Shown piece after piece: positions 26,829 to 35,846 of a stretch of 64,000 bases of DNA. The notes beneath the pieces were generated by a model, which did no database searches, was not told where the DNA came from, and was given only the letters and a program-made list of their open reading frames with translations. Position 1 is the first letter of the stretch. The number at the start of each line of letters is the position of its first letter. The translations under genes were made by a program, and so were the position numbers. The stretch is from UBA6623 sp965248235 (lineage in GTDB: Bacteria > Acidobacteriota > Terriglobia > Bryobacterales > UBA6623), in NCBI GenBank assembly GCA_965248235.1, contig CBDFIU010000002.1, positions 186,001 through 250,000 on the forward strand, in the 5' to 3' direction.

Positions 26829-28055
26829 ATGACTCGGCAAGAACTCAAGCAAGCCCTCGACGGCGCCGCGGAACTCCATCGCCTCGGCCGCATCGCCGAA
26901 GCCGAGCCGCTCTACCGGCGAGTGCTCGACGCCGCTCCCCGCCATGCCGACGCCCTGCACTTGCTTGGGCTCGCGCTGCACCAATCCGGGGTCGGCGACG
27001 AGGCCGTCCAACTCGTTCGCCGCGCCATCACCGAGCGCCCCAACATCCCCGACTTCCATAGCAACCTGGCGGGTATGCTCGAAAACCTAGGGCGCGCCGA
27101 CGAAGCCGCCCTCGTCATCGAGCAACACCGGCAACTGGAAGAGTGGCTGCGTAAATACGGCGATCTGCCCGCCGACTTTCGCGACTACCAACTCGGCGTC
27201 GAGCGCAAGCGCCTCTCGCCCTACCTCGACTACCCCCGCGAAGTGACGATCGAAACCTTGGCGCTGTGCAACGCCGCCTGCGAGTTCTGTCCCTACCCCG
27301 ATCTCGAACGTCAGGGAGCCCGCATGAGCGACGATCTCGTCGAGAAGATCCTCAGTGATCTCGAAGACATCCCCAGCGATGTCCCCTTCTCGATCTCTCC
27401 GTTTAAGGTCAGCGATCCGTTGCTTGACTCGAGAATCTTCGACATCGTCGGGCAGGCGGCGGCGCGACTGCCCCACGCAACCGTTCGCATGTTCACCAAT
27501 GGCTCGCCCCTCACACCCCGGCACATCGAATGCCTGGCCGCGGCGGGGAACATCGAGCACCTGTGGATATCCCTCAACCACCACCAGCCGGAAGGCTACG
27601 AGCGCATCATGAAGCTTCCCTGGCGAAAAACCCGCGCCAAGCTCGACCTACTCCACGAGGCCAAGGCAGCCGGCCGGTTCCCGCGGCCGGTGATCGTCTC
27701 ACGAGTCTGCGACGGCTCCGAGGACGACCAGGCCTTCGCGCCCTGGGTTCGCGAAACTTTCCCGCAATTCCAACCGAAACTCGTCCCGCGAACGAATTGG
27801 CTGGGCCGAGTCGACTTGCCGGTGCTGTTCCCGGAAACGCCGCCCGTAGCTTGCGACCGTTGGTTTGAACTCTCGATCACCGCCACCGGCGTCGTGGCGC
27901 TGTGTTGCATGGATGGAAGAGCCGAATTCCCCGTCGGCGACGTCTCCAAGCAACATGTTCTGGAAGTCTACAACGCCCCTGGGTTCCGCCGTCTACGCGA
28001 ACAGCAGGCCACCCGCAAGGGTATCCACCCCTGCGACACCTGCTCAAATCTGTAG
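26829..28055 (+). CDS. TPR-radical SAM/SPASM protein
   Basis: A 408-residue protein. The first 110 residues are TPR units (AAELHRLGRIAEAEPLYRR, ADALHLLGLALHQSGVGDE, FHSNLAGMLENLGRADEA). A radical SAM core follows, with the cluster motif CNAACEFCPYP (Cys-x3-Cys-x2-Cys). Near the C-terminus, cysteines in VACDRWFEL, VALCCMDG and GIHPCDTCSNL fit a SPASM domain holding one or two auxiliary Fe-S clusters. Such enzymes modify peptides or sugars by radical chemistry; the substrate is not identifiable and no precursor peptide gene was recognised nearby. The ATG at 26829 starts the TPR region; upstream codons look non-coding. Confidence 0.8.
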   Translation: MTRQELKQALDGAAELHRLGRIAEAEPLYRRVLDAAPRHADALHLLGLALHQSGVGDEAVQLVRRAITERPNIPDFHSNLAGMLENLGRADEAALVIEQHRQLEEWLRKYGDLPADFRDYQLGVERKRLSPYLDYPREVTIETLALCNAACEFCPYPDLERQGARMSDDLVEKILSDLEDIPSDVPFSISPFKVSDPLLDSRIFDIVGQAAARLPHATVRMFTNGSPLTPRHIECLAAAGNIEHLWISLNHHQPEGYERIMKLPWRKTRAKLDLLHEAKAAGRFPRPVIVSRVCDGSEDDQAFAPWVRETFPQFQPKLVPRTNWLGRVDLPVLFPETPPVACDRWFELSITATGVVALCCMDGRAEFPVGDVSKQHVLEVYNAPGFRRLREQQATRKGIHPCDTCSNL

Positions 28056-28083
28056 ATTTTGGGTGAGCGAAGTCGCCGTGCAT

Positions 28084-28110
28084 TCACGGTTAACGGCTCA
28101 CGGTTAACAG
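28084..28110. repeat. Short GGTTAAC-containing repeat, copy 1
   Basis: A 27-base stretch made of alternating CGGTTAAC and GGCTCA units, just after the radical SAM gene and directly against the stop of the next gene. Near-copies occur inverted at 29653-29675 and direct at 29767-29795, on the far side of the two-gene iron-sulfur module. Confidence 0.6.
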
Positions 28111-28785
28111 CTAAGCCTGCCGCGTCCGCGATTCCTCAAGCAACCGCTTCGCGCGCTCGGGATTGTACACGCCACAGGGACAAAACCGCGCCAGGGTCGC
28201 CACGGCCTGGTCGGGCGTGCGCCGCCCTTCGCGCACCATGTCAAGCATCTTGCGGGCCAGATTGAACGACACCATGCCGTGGCCGCACATCGTTGACAGC
28301 TCGAGCACTTGGCTGTTGGGCAGGTGGTCGTGCGGATCAAAGAAGCCGAGCGAATATTCCACGCTATGGCGGTGAATGCCGCATTCCTCCGCGGCGCGGC
28401 GGGCACCCTCGACCGACGTACTCATGTTGATCGACAGCCCGAGGTTCGCCTCGATCACCTCGGTCAAACAACCCTCGGCCTTTTCCCGCGAATCGAATAC
28501 CGCCGCCACCGTGCCGACCTTCTCCACCGCCTCGATCACGCTGTCGTAGTCGGACGAATCGTCGCGGCTCCAGTGAATTGTCGGCTGCAACTCCTTGGCC
28601 GGTTTGTAACCGCCGAAGGCCGAGTTGCCCATGTTGGCGGGGCGGTGGCGGGCGCAAATGCGCAGGAAGGTTTTGAGCCGCTCGATCGCCCCTTCGTCGT
28701 TCTTCCCTTTGCAGGGAATCGCGAACAAGATGTAATCATCTTCGAAGCCGGCGGCCTTACCGTACCGGTGCAAGGTGTTCGTCAC
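28111..28785 (-). CDS. Conserved cysteine-containing protein of unknown function, Fe-S module
   Basis: A 224-residue soluble protein that I do not recognise. The C-terminal third has LELSTMCGHGMVSFNLAR and, 30 residues on, ARFCPCGVYNPERA. These four conserved-looking positions (C, H, C, C) could bind a metal or cluster. The N-terminal half looks alpha/beta (DDYILFAIPCKG, VGTVAAVFDSREKAEG). It begins with GTG preceded by AGGAGG, and this start lies inside the ferredoxin-domain gene upstream (29-bp overlap), so the two are coupled and likely form a complex. A redox or metal role is inference. Confidence 0.75.
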   Translation of the reverse strand: MTNTLHRYGKAAGFEDDYILFAIPCKGKNDEGAIERLKTFLRICARHRPANMGNSAFGGYKPAKELQPTIHWSRDDSSDYDSVIEAVEKVGTVAAVFDSREKAEGCLTEVIEANLGLSINMSTSVEGARRAAEECGIHRHSVEYSLGFFDPHDHLPNSQVLELSTMCGHGMVSFNLARKMLDMVREGRRTPDQAVATLARFCPCGVYNPERAKRLLEESRTRQA

Positions 28786-29608
28786 CGACGGCCTCCTCTC
28801 GTTTCTCGACGTTCGTCACGCGACCCAGCCCGAGATTCGTTTTCGCTCGCTCGGAATCATAACCGAGTTCATTGAGCAGCGGAGCCAAGACCGTGTCGTT
28901 GCCCTCTTCGTCGCAGCGCGTCGAAAGCCCCAACGCCACCACCGTGTCGATCGTCTTGCCCACGCGCTCGACGGTCTCGAGCACGCCCGGCACTTGCTCG
29001 ATCGTCGTCTTGATCTCGACAATCGCCGAGAGAATCTTCTCGTCGAGCAAATCTTCGTTGAGCGTCCCCAGCGATTGATCGGCCATCAAATGGGTGATGG
29101 GGTTTTTTGCTTCAAAGTGAACACCCAACTCGGCCAACGCCATCGTCATGCTCTGGATATGCCGAAAACGTACACCGACGCCCGGACGGCCGAACTCAAT
29201 CACATAGCCGACTTCGCCGACATCCACGCGATGCGCCACGTCGTTCGTCTTGACTTCCTCGGTGCCGCGGCCCTTGATGCCCGTCGAGGCGTGCTCGACG
29301 AGAGGATCGCTAAAGACCCGCCGCACTAAGCGCGGGTAATCAAGCTCATCGACGACAAAAGCCGCGGTCGGACAAACATCGGGCTCGGGCTCAAAGCGAA
29401 AGCGAAACAGCTTCGCCAGCGTCCGGACGCCTCGCACCATGTACGGGTTCAACGCCTCGCTGCTCATGCGGGCGCAGGTTCCGCACTCAACGCATTCATC
29501 AAGGTTGATGGTGGCCCGGCTCACCGCCGGGTCGACATAGATCGCTCCCATCGGACAAATGGGAACACAGTTGCTGCAAGCAACACATTTCGCTGGATCA
29601 ATCTGCAT
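28757..29608 (-). CDS. Ferredoxin-domain protein with a novel C-terminal region
   Basis: A 283-residue protein. The N-terminus has a classical [4Fe-4S] motif, CVACSNCVPICPMGAI. A second set follows: CVECGTCARM, then about 34 residues before DVCPTAAF. The second cluster site is therefore either split by an insertion or incomplete. The remaining 190 residues (from about VKTNDVAHRVDVGEVGYV) match no family I can name. A good Shine-Dalgarno (GGGAG) precedes the ATG. Gene order and overlap with the next gene point to an electron-transfer unit feeding an unknown partner. Confidence 0.78.
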   Translation of the reverse strand: MQIDPAKCVACSNCVPICPMGAIYVDPAVSRATINLDECVECGTCARMSSEALNPYMVRGVRTLAKLFRFRFEPEPDVCPTAAFVVDELDYPRLVRRVFSDPLVEHASTGIKGRGTEEVKTNDVAHRVDVGEVGYVIEFGRPGVGVRFRHIQSMTMALAELGVHFEAKNPITHLMADQSLGTLNEDLLDEKILSAIVEIKTTIEQVPGVLETVERVGKTIDTVVALGLSTRCDEEGNDTVLAPLLNELGYDSERAKTNLGLGRVTNVEKREEAVGDEHLAPVR

Positions 29609-29652
29609 ACGGCACTCCCGTTTTCAGGCACCAGTTTAGCATCCACGCCGTA

Positions 29653-29675
29653 ATGTTAACCGTGAGCCGTGAACC
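29653..29675. repeat. Short GGTTAAC-containing repeat, inverted copy 2
   Basis: Reverse-oriented near-copy of the unit at 28084-28110. It lies 45 bp upstream of the ferredoxin-domain start, so the iron-sulfur gene pair is bracketed by inverted copies. Confidence 0.55.
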
Positions 29676-29766
29676 GCCGGTGCCGTCACGTTATCGGGAT
29701 AGTCTTCGGGCAGGTCCGGCGAAAAGCTCGCCCGGGCCTGCGCCGGCGGGAGTAGATCGTATTGTC

Positions 29767-29795
29767 TTCGGCTCACAGCTCACGGTTAACGGTTC
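29767..29795. repeat. Short GGTTAAC-containing repeat, copy 3
   Basis: Direct-oriented copy overlapping the last codons of the TPR gene that ends at 29786. With copy 2 it brackets about 90 bp (29676-29766) in which I recognise nothing. Confidence 0.55.
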
Positions 29796-31486
29796 ACTCC
29801 CCCCGTCTTCGCCGAGAACACCTCCGCCCACTCAGCCAACGTGTCCGCCCCGCTCCAAACATCGCGAAGCTCGGTGTAAAACACTGCGGCTTCCGACTTG
29901 TCCCCGCTCCCCGTCGCGGCCCGCGCCGCACCGAGTAACGAAAGCGCCCGCCGAGGTGCTCGTTCAAGAGCGTTCGCGAACTGCTCGCCGGCTTCTTCAA
30001 ACCGACCCTGCTCCAATAACACCTCACCGAGCAACTCGTGAGACGGTTTCACCGGCGCCGGTGGACCATAAGCAAGCGGCATCGCCTCCTCCACCGCCGC
30101 AGCCTTTCCAAGCGAATCCATCCCGGCCTGCTCCCGGCCCCGCGCCAATTCCAACAGACCTTTGAGCTGCAACGCCGACGCCCGTGTCGCCTCGGGACCG
30201 TACGCCCCGTCGGACTTCTTCGTGAGCTCCACAAGCCGCCCCTCAAGCGTCACAAGCGCCTTAGCAGCCGAAGCGAGGTCGTCATTCTCGATCGCCGCCA
30301 CGCCTCGCGCAAAGATCCACGCCGCCGCGTCCTCGGCTCTCACCTTCGTCAGATCCAGGTCCCGACCGAGCGCCTCGATATCCCACCGCCGCGTCTCCAC
30401 TGCGTACTGCGCTCGCATTGCCGCCAAGTGACGCCGCGTCACGGGAATACTCAGCTGCTGAGCGTCCTGCTCCATGACGTCGAGCAGCTCTAGAGCCTCT
30501 CGATAACGTCCTTGTTGCAAATACGTGTATTGCAACCACCACAGCGCGTGATAGCTACGGTCTTTCACCGTCAACCCCTTGCGCCGAACCCGATCGTCCG
30601 CCGCCTTCCAGGAGTCCTGGTTCGAGGCCGCCGTCCGCTCCCACATACCAAGCGCCACGAAGATGTGTGACGGCATATGAAGAGCGTGCGCCGCCGCCGG
30701 AGCAATCTCGGCATACACCCGGGCCGCCGGCAAACCGACCGGCGCATGAATCGGATCGTCGAACGAATGAATCAAATAGTGCGCCGCCCCGGGGTGTTGG
30801 GGGTTGCGGGCAAACACCGTTTGCGCCACCGACGCCGCCCGCATATAGATCCGAAAATCGCGTTCCCCCTGCGCCGTGCCGAGAATTGCCAAAGCATGAA
30901 ACGCCGCGGCCTCGCTGTCATCGGGGAACCGCCGCGACAGTCCATCCATCGCCGCGGCATACGCCAGGTCCCGCGCGGCCTTGTCGCCTTCGCCGAAAAA
31001 AAGCGTATCGACCGCGCCCAAATAGCCTTTCTCGCGATCGGTAGGGGCCTTCGCCAGCCGAGCTTCGCGCGTCTCTCCCAAACGTCGCAATACCGCCTGA
31101 CCGGCCTTCTGATCAAGACGCATCCAAAGCGGCTTGTTATAGGTCATCGCCTCGCCCCAATAGGCCATCGCGAAATTCGGTTCGACCTGTTGGGATTTTT
31201 GAAATTCCTCGGCCGCGTCGTCGTATTCGAAACTGTGCAACAGAAGCGCGCCCTGCTCAAAATGTCGCTGCGCCGTCGCCGACCCCGACGTTGGAAAGTC
31301 GATCTTTCCGAGCGTCCCCGACTCAGTCGCGCCGGCCGACGCGAAAATCGCCGACAAGACCAACGCTATGCATCCCGGCCGCAACGTTCGCAAACCGTCC
31401 GCGGCGAGCCGCGCCGACAGGCGGACCCTTCCACCAACGCGCGCGAAACTCCTCGTCTTCGACCACCATCGCTCTTGACACGCCAT
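29786..31486 (-). CDS. Exported tetratricopeptide-repeat protein
   Basis: A 566-residue protein with a long basic N-region, then a hydrophobic signal (GCIALVLSAIFASAGA). TPR-like helices run through the rest: HFEQGALLLHSFEYDDAAE, EVLLEQGRFEEAGEQFANA and YTYLQQGRYREALELLDVM are clear units. Conserved non-TPR blocks include AYWGEAMTYNKPLW, HPGAAHYLIHSFDDP and ALHMPSHIFVALGMWE. These are typical of a family of large secreted TPR proteins of unknown role; their histidines suggest possible metal binding. The start has an excellent Shine-Dalgarno (GGAGGTG, 5 bases from ATG). Confidence 0.75.
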   Translation of the reverse strand: MACQERWWSKTRSFARVGGRVRLSARLAADGLRTLRPGCIALVLSAIFASAGATESGTLGKIDFPTSGSATAQRHFEQGALLLHSFEYDDAAEEFQKSQQVEPNFAMAYWGEAMTYNKPLWMRLDQKAGQAVLRRLGETREARLAKAPTDREKGYLGAVDTLFFGEGDKAARDLAYAAAMDGLSRRFPDDSEAAAFHALAILGTAQGERDFRIYMRAASVAQTVFARNPQHPGAAHYLIHSFDDPIHAPVGLPAARVYAEIAPAAAHALHMPSHIFVALGMWERTAASNQDSWKAADDRVRRKGLTVKDRSYHALWWLQYTYLQQGRYREALELLDVMEQDAQQLSIPVTRRHLAAMRAQYAVETRRWDIEALGRDLDLTKVRAEDAAAWIFARGVAAIENDDLASAAKALVTLEGRLVELTKKSDGAYGPEATRASALQLKGLLELARGREQAGMDSLGKAAAVEEAMPLAYGPPAPVKPSHELLGEVLLEQGRFEEAGEQFANALERAPRRALSLLGAARAATGSGDKSEAAVFYTELRDVWSGADTLAEWAEVFSAKTGGVNR

Positions 31487-31623
31487 CGCCCACCTCCGCC
31501 ACTTCCTTGGTACGCCGCCGCGGCCCCTCCATTCTATTACTCCGGAGACCGCTTCCTCTCATCACCCTCGGCGAAGATCCTCCTCCACGCCGGCCCCTTG
31601 TTTCGATGCAAGCGTTGGAAACG

Positions 31624-32322
31624 CTATTGGCAGGTTACGCCGGCTTGCGGCCTGTCCACGCTACCGATCGGATAGCAAATATGCAGTTCCTCGGCAATAG
31701 CCGTTTCACCGAAACCGCATTCGGGATGCCCGAATCCACCCGCGCTCTTGGCATGGCCCTTCATGTCTTCGGAAATATCGAAGATCATGTTGTCCGCGCC
31801 CGAGGCGTCCACGCCGGCCGGGACATTGTCCATCTCGAGAATGTCGCGAACTTTCCAGGCGATGACGTGATCCGTGCATGAGCTTGAACCACTCACGCCT
31901 AAGGCCCCGATCAAGTCTCCGTTGTCTTTGTACAACGGAACCCCGCCGCCGAAAACATTCACCCCGCCGATCTTGCGACCGACCATGGGATCATCGTCTT
32001 GGCCGTGATTTCGGGAAAGACCGCGGTATGCCGTCGAAGTGTCTACCGGATTACTGTGCTGCAATCCGAACAGACTGCCCCCCGGCTGCACGGCCGAGAA
32101 TAGGTTGGCCGTCGAGAGCGCCAAACCGGGCAGGCTGAACGCGTTGGCCGTGTTGGCTTTTTGCGCCGAGATCACACGGCTGCCGGGCCATTGATGCCCC
32201 GGTCGTCGCCGCTGAACGCTACGGCACAGACTTGTCCGTCGCGATTGACGACCGTGGCCCACATGTCGAGAGCCAGCAGGCCGTTGCCACCGGCATCGAC
32301 GACGGCCGACATATCCTCTTCT
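31624..32322 (-). pseudogene. HbpS/GlcG-like haem-binding protein, truncated and frameshifted
   Basis: The minus strand encodes most of an HbpS/GlcG-family secreted protein. LALDMWATVVNRDGQVCAV and AFSGDDRG lie in one frame. After a shift at about 32195-32205 (a run of four C on the plus strand), WPGSRVISAQKANTANAFS resumes in another frame. FSAVQPGGSLFGLQHSNPV, KIGGVNVFGGGVPLYKDNG, LIGALGVSGSSSCTDHVIA and GFGHPECGF follow. The signal peptide and first residues are missing, because the upstream DNA is instead the end of a plus-strand PD40 gene. The family binds haem or protects against oxidative stress. Two independent lesions make inactivity likely. Confidence 0.75.
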
Positions 32323-32534
32323 GGCGTCGGACCGGCGATAAGGAGCCCTTTGAGATGTGGCGCATTCCCGCGGAAGGGGGCGAGCCGCTACGGACGGAAC
32401 TATCGGTCGGCGAGTTTCCCACGCCTTTTGGGCTCCACCCGGATGGGAAGCGGATTGCCTACATAAAGAGCGACACACAGAACGAGGTTTGGGGCCTAGA
32501 GAATTTCCTGCCCGAGATGCAAGTGGGAAAATGA
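32310..32534 (+). pseudogene. C-terminal stub of a PD40 propeller regulator
   Basis: About 70 codons match the very end of the three full PD40 genes downstream: FEMWRIPAEGGEPLRTEL, FGLHPDGKRIAYIKSDTQ and the tail NEVWGLENFLPEMQVGK. Everything before this is missing; the sequence runs into the truncated HbpS gene on the other strand. The left end is approximate. It is a fourth family member, now a remnant, just upstream of the insertion sequence. Confidence 0.75.
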
Positions 32535-32619
32535 GGGGCACGAAACAAAATGTGGGTCCCAGGGGGTTCTTATCATGTTGGAGGCCCTTATTTGGCCTCA
32601 AGGTCTTGAATACGGGCTA

Positions 32620-32643
32620 GATGGGTATTTACTTGACTCAGGT
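32620..32643 (+). repeat. Left terminal inverted repeat of the IS
   Basis: 24 bases, identical to the reverse complement of 33631-33654; outer end begins GATGGGTATTTACTTG. Confidence 0.95.
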
Positions 32644-32668
32644 GACCACAAGATGTAGGATCGGGGAA

Positions 32669-33616
32669 ATGGAAGATTATCCTCGGAATCTGGCCGAGTT
32701 CGAGGCGCGTTTCGCCACCGAGCAGGCCTGTCGAGAGTATCTGTGTCAACTCCGCTGGCCGGAGGGTTTTCGTTGTCCGCGATGCGGGCACGACAAAGCG
32801 TGGGCGGTGCGGACAGCGCTGCTGGAGTGCGCCGGCTGCGGGCATCAAGCTTCTCCAACGGCGGGCACAATATTTCAAGACACCCGCCAACCCCTCCAGA
32901 GTTGGTTTCGAGCCATGTGGTGGCTCACGAGCCAGAAGAACGGGGCGAGCGCGCTGGGCTTGCGGCGGGTGTTGGGCCTGGGCAGCTACAAAACGGCCTG
33001 GACTTGGTTGCATAAGCTCCGGCGCGCCATGGTGCGGCCCGGACGCGATCGGCTCAGCGGGCGCGTGGAGGTTGACGAGACTTACTTAGGAGGCTTGGAG
33101 GAGGGCGTGCGCGGTCGCCAAACCGACGCTAAGGCGCTGATTGTAGTAGCGGCCGAGGAAGATGGTGCCGGCATCGGGCGGGTTCGGATACGCACCATTC
33201 CCAACGCCTCCGGGGACAGCTTGATGGCCTTCGTCGGCGAGTCGATCGAACCCGGCAGCGTGGTCCATACCGACGGTTGGCTGGGATACGAACCGCTCGA
33301 AGGCGACGGCTATCGCCACGAGGTGAGCTACCTGGAGGGGCAACCGGCGCGCGCCTCGAAACTGCTCCCCCGGGTGCACCGCGTGGTGTCGTTAGTGAAG
33401 CGCTGGATACTGGGCACGCATCAAGGAGCGGTCAGTCACGAGCATCTCGACTCCTACCTCGACGAATTCGCCTTCCGCTTCAACCGCCGCAAGTCCAGAA
33501 GTCGAGGCAAGCTCTTTTACCGCCTGGTTCAACAGGCCGTCGCCGTGCCACCGGCACCCTACAAATCGCTGGTCGGAGGCACCGCGACACGCGCTACGGA
33601 CGACCACAACATGTAG
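32669..33616 (+). CDS. IS1595-family transposase
   Basis: A 315-residue transposase. The N-terminal zinc ribbon is RCPRCGHDKAW...LECAGCGHQ (two Cys-x-x-Cys pairs). The ISXO2-type DDE domain has VEVDETYLGG (first Asp), VVHTDGWLGY (second Asp) and YLDEFAFRFNRRKSR (third acid). It catalyses cut-and-paste or replicative movement of the element. The ATG at 32669 (MEDYPRN, with GGGG upstream) is chosen over one at 32621, which lies inside the left inverted repeat. The frame is intact, so the element may be active. Confidence 0.93.
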   Translation: MEDYPRNLAEFEARFATEQACREYLCQLRWPEGFRCPRCGHDKAWAVRTALLECAGCGHQASPTAGTIFQDTRQPLQSWFRAMWWLTSQKNGASALGLRRVLGLGSYKTAWTWLHKLRRAMVRPGRDRLSGRVEVDETYLGGLEEGVRGRQTDAKALIVVAAEEDGAGIGRVRIRTIPNASGDSLMAFVGESIEPGSVVHTDGWLGYEPLEGDGYRHEVSYLEGQPARASKLLPRVHRVVSLVKRWILGTHQGAVSHEHLDSYLDEFAFRFNRRKSRSRGKLFYRLVQQAVAVPPAPYKSLVGGTATRATDDHNM

Positions 33617-33630
33617 GGGCTATTTCCCAA

Positions 33631-33654
33631 TACCTGAGTCAAGTAAATACCCAT
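33631..33654 (-). repeat. Right terminal inverted repeat of the IS
   Basis: 24 bases, perfect inverted partner of 32620-32643; starts 14 bp after the transposase stop. Confidence 0.95.
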
Positions 33655-33753
33655 CACGGGCTAATACTTGTTGCCGGAGACGAAGATCTCGCATAAGTTT
33701 GTCATGGCGGGACGCAAGCACCGAGACGAAGCACCCCCCCCAGGAGAATCGCC

Positions 33754-35846
33754 ATGGCAACAAGAACCACTGACCCCCCCGGTAACGAACAACCCCTCGA
33801 TTCATGGAAAGAAATTGCCGCCTACCTGCAAAGAGACGTCAGCACGGTAATGCGCTGGGAGAAGTTGGAAAGCCTTCCCGTCCGTCGGCACCAACATGAG
33901 TCGCGGGCAAGCGTCTACGCGTATCGCTTGGAACTTGACGCCTGGCGAGCCGCACGAACAACCACTGGCGTGGAGACCGCGGTGCAATCCTCCTTGTGGC
34001 GTCGGTGGATCCCCGCGGCGGCCGGCGGCCTGGCGATGGTTGCGGTTGCGGCGGTCGTCCTCTGGGGACCGATCATGCAACCGCCGCGGCCGCTCGCCGA
34101 AGCCGCTAACGCGGGCGACGAAGTCACCCTGCGGCGCATTTGGGCCGGCAGCGAGGTCGACGGCATGGGCTCCGTTTCACGGGACGGCCGCTATTTGTCC
34201 TTCACCCATTGGGAAACCGGCAATCTGGGGTTGCGCGATCTCGTCGCCGGCGAGACGCGCCTGCTGACGAACAAAAGTGTATGGGCCGAAAGCGAGGACT
34301 ACGCCGGCCCCTCGGTACTTTCACCCGACGGCCAACGGGTCGCGTACACCTGGTTCAACGAAGGCTCCGCACTTAATGAGTTGCGGGTGATCGGCCTGAA
34401 CGGGATCAATGGCGGCGAACATCCCGAGACTCTTTACTCCAATCCGGAAGTGTCGTTAGAGCCGCTGGCCTGGTTCCCCGACGGCAGCCGAATCCTGTTG
34501 AGGTTCGTGCGAAAGGATCGCACGGCGCAGATCGTTGTTTTCGATACCGACGACCGATCCGTCAAGATCCTCAGAACGGTCAATTGGCGTTGGCCCGGAA
34601 AGGCCGTGCTATCTCCCGCCGGCCGATACATTCTTTACGACGCACCGGTCGGAAATGACCAAAATGCGCCGCACGATATCTTGCTCGCCGCCGACGGAAG
34701 CAGTGAAACTCCCCTCGTATCCCACTCGGCCGACGACAAAGTCCTCGGGTGGACGCCCGATGGCGCTTCGGTGCTGTTCGCGAGCGATCGCGGGGGTCGC
34801 CGCGGAGCCTGGCTGCTGCCGGTTGCCGACGGGAAAGCGCAAGGGGAACCAAAGATCCTCAAACCCGATTTGGATGCAGGCACCCCACTCGGCTTCTCGA
34901 CCGATGGGTCGTTCTATTACAATCGCAGCACCCCGATGATGGACGTGTACACGGTCCCCATTGATTTCGAACAAGGCAAGCCCGTCGGTAAGCCCGAGAG
35001 AGTCGCGGAACGTTTTGTCGGCGCCAACCGCGCCCCTGCTTGGTCGCCCGACGGCAAGTACCTGGCCTACAATTCGCTGCGCGACCTGCCGAGGTCCGGC
35101 ACCCCGACCCTTGTAATCCGCACGGTCGAAACCGGGGAGGAACGCGATTTCAGCGTGGACATGCAATACTTTCCACGCCCCCGATGGGCCCCCGACGGGC
35201 GATCCCTGGTTCTTCCCTCCGCGGCCAAAGAACCGGGGCGGCAGTCTTTCGGTTTTTCCAGGATAGAGGAGAACTCTCCATGCTCGTTCCCCGCCGGGAG
35301 GACACGGTGTACTTGTCGCCGCAGTTGACGCCGGACGGGAAGACGCTTTTCTACACGGCGCTGGACAAGAGCGAGCGGCATGCGACGATTCGCGCGCGGA
35401 ACCTGGAAAGCGGAGACGAGCGTGAGGTCTACCGAACCGGGGCGACTTGGCCGCGCTTCGAGCTTTCCCCCGATGCGGACCGCATGGCCATTGTGGAACA
35501 GGATCAGAAGACGCGATCCATGGTGATGTGGCTTCTACCGGTCGCCGGCGGGACACCCAAGGAGCTCTGGCGACTCCGGTCCCCCGAGTTCATGAGCAAT
35601 CTGCCTGTTTGGACAGCGGACGGCAAAAGCATTTTGATCTGGAAGGGGGTTTCGAATCGTGGATCCGAGTTGTGGAACGTGCCGGTTGACGGAAGCCCGC
35701 CGCAAGGTCTCAATGTGAGGAGCAAGAATCACACGGCCGTCTCCTTGCATCCCGACGGACGCCGACTCGCCTACACGGCCGGAGATTTCAACGGCGAGAT
35801 CTGGGTGATGGAGAATTTCCTGCCCGAGATGAAAGCGGCGAAGTGA
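33754..35846 (+). pseudogene. HTH-membrane-PD40 propeller regulator 1, frameshifted
   Basis: The gene starts at an ATG with AGGAGA 6 bases upstream. The N-terminus is a MerR/excisionase-like HTH (LDSWKEIAAYLQRDVSTVM, RWEKLESLPVRRHQHES). One membrane helix follows (AAAGGLAMVAVAAVVLWGP), then periplasmic PD40 blades (DGRYLSFTHWE, SPDGQRVAYTWF, TPDGASVLFASDR, SPDGKYLAYNS). At about 35250-35262, in a T-run, the frame is lost and resumes in the -1 frame with RGELSMLVPRREDTVYLSP, continuing to the tail NGEIWVMENFLPEMKAAK. A whole protein would have about 697 residues. The architecture suggests a one-component membrane regulator sensing a periplasmic ligand. The IS lies about 100 bp upstream and may affect its promoter. 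Confidence 0.8.

Larger units (their letters stand above)
32612..33662 (+). mobile_element. IS1595-family insertion sequence with target duplication
   Basis: The element itself is 32620-33654 (1,035 bp). It is bounded by perfect 24-base inverted repeats (32620-32643 and 33631-33654; core GGGTATTTACTTGACTCAGG). The 8 bases ACGGGCTA occur directly on both sides (32612-32619 and 33655-33662), the length expected for IS1595-type target duplication. It encodes one transposase. Perfect ends and an unmutated duplication indicate a recent insertion, into the gap between the PD40 stub and the first full PD40 gene. Confidence 0.95.

Noticed and set aside
35250..35262. Programmed -1 frameshifting in PD40 gene 1 at a T-run
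   Set aside because: The paralogues break at other, non-slippery places and in different directions, and no downstream pseudoknot is evident; kept only as a remote option.
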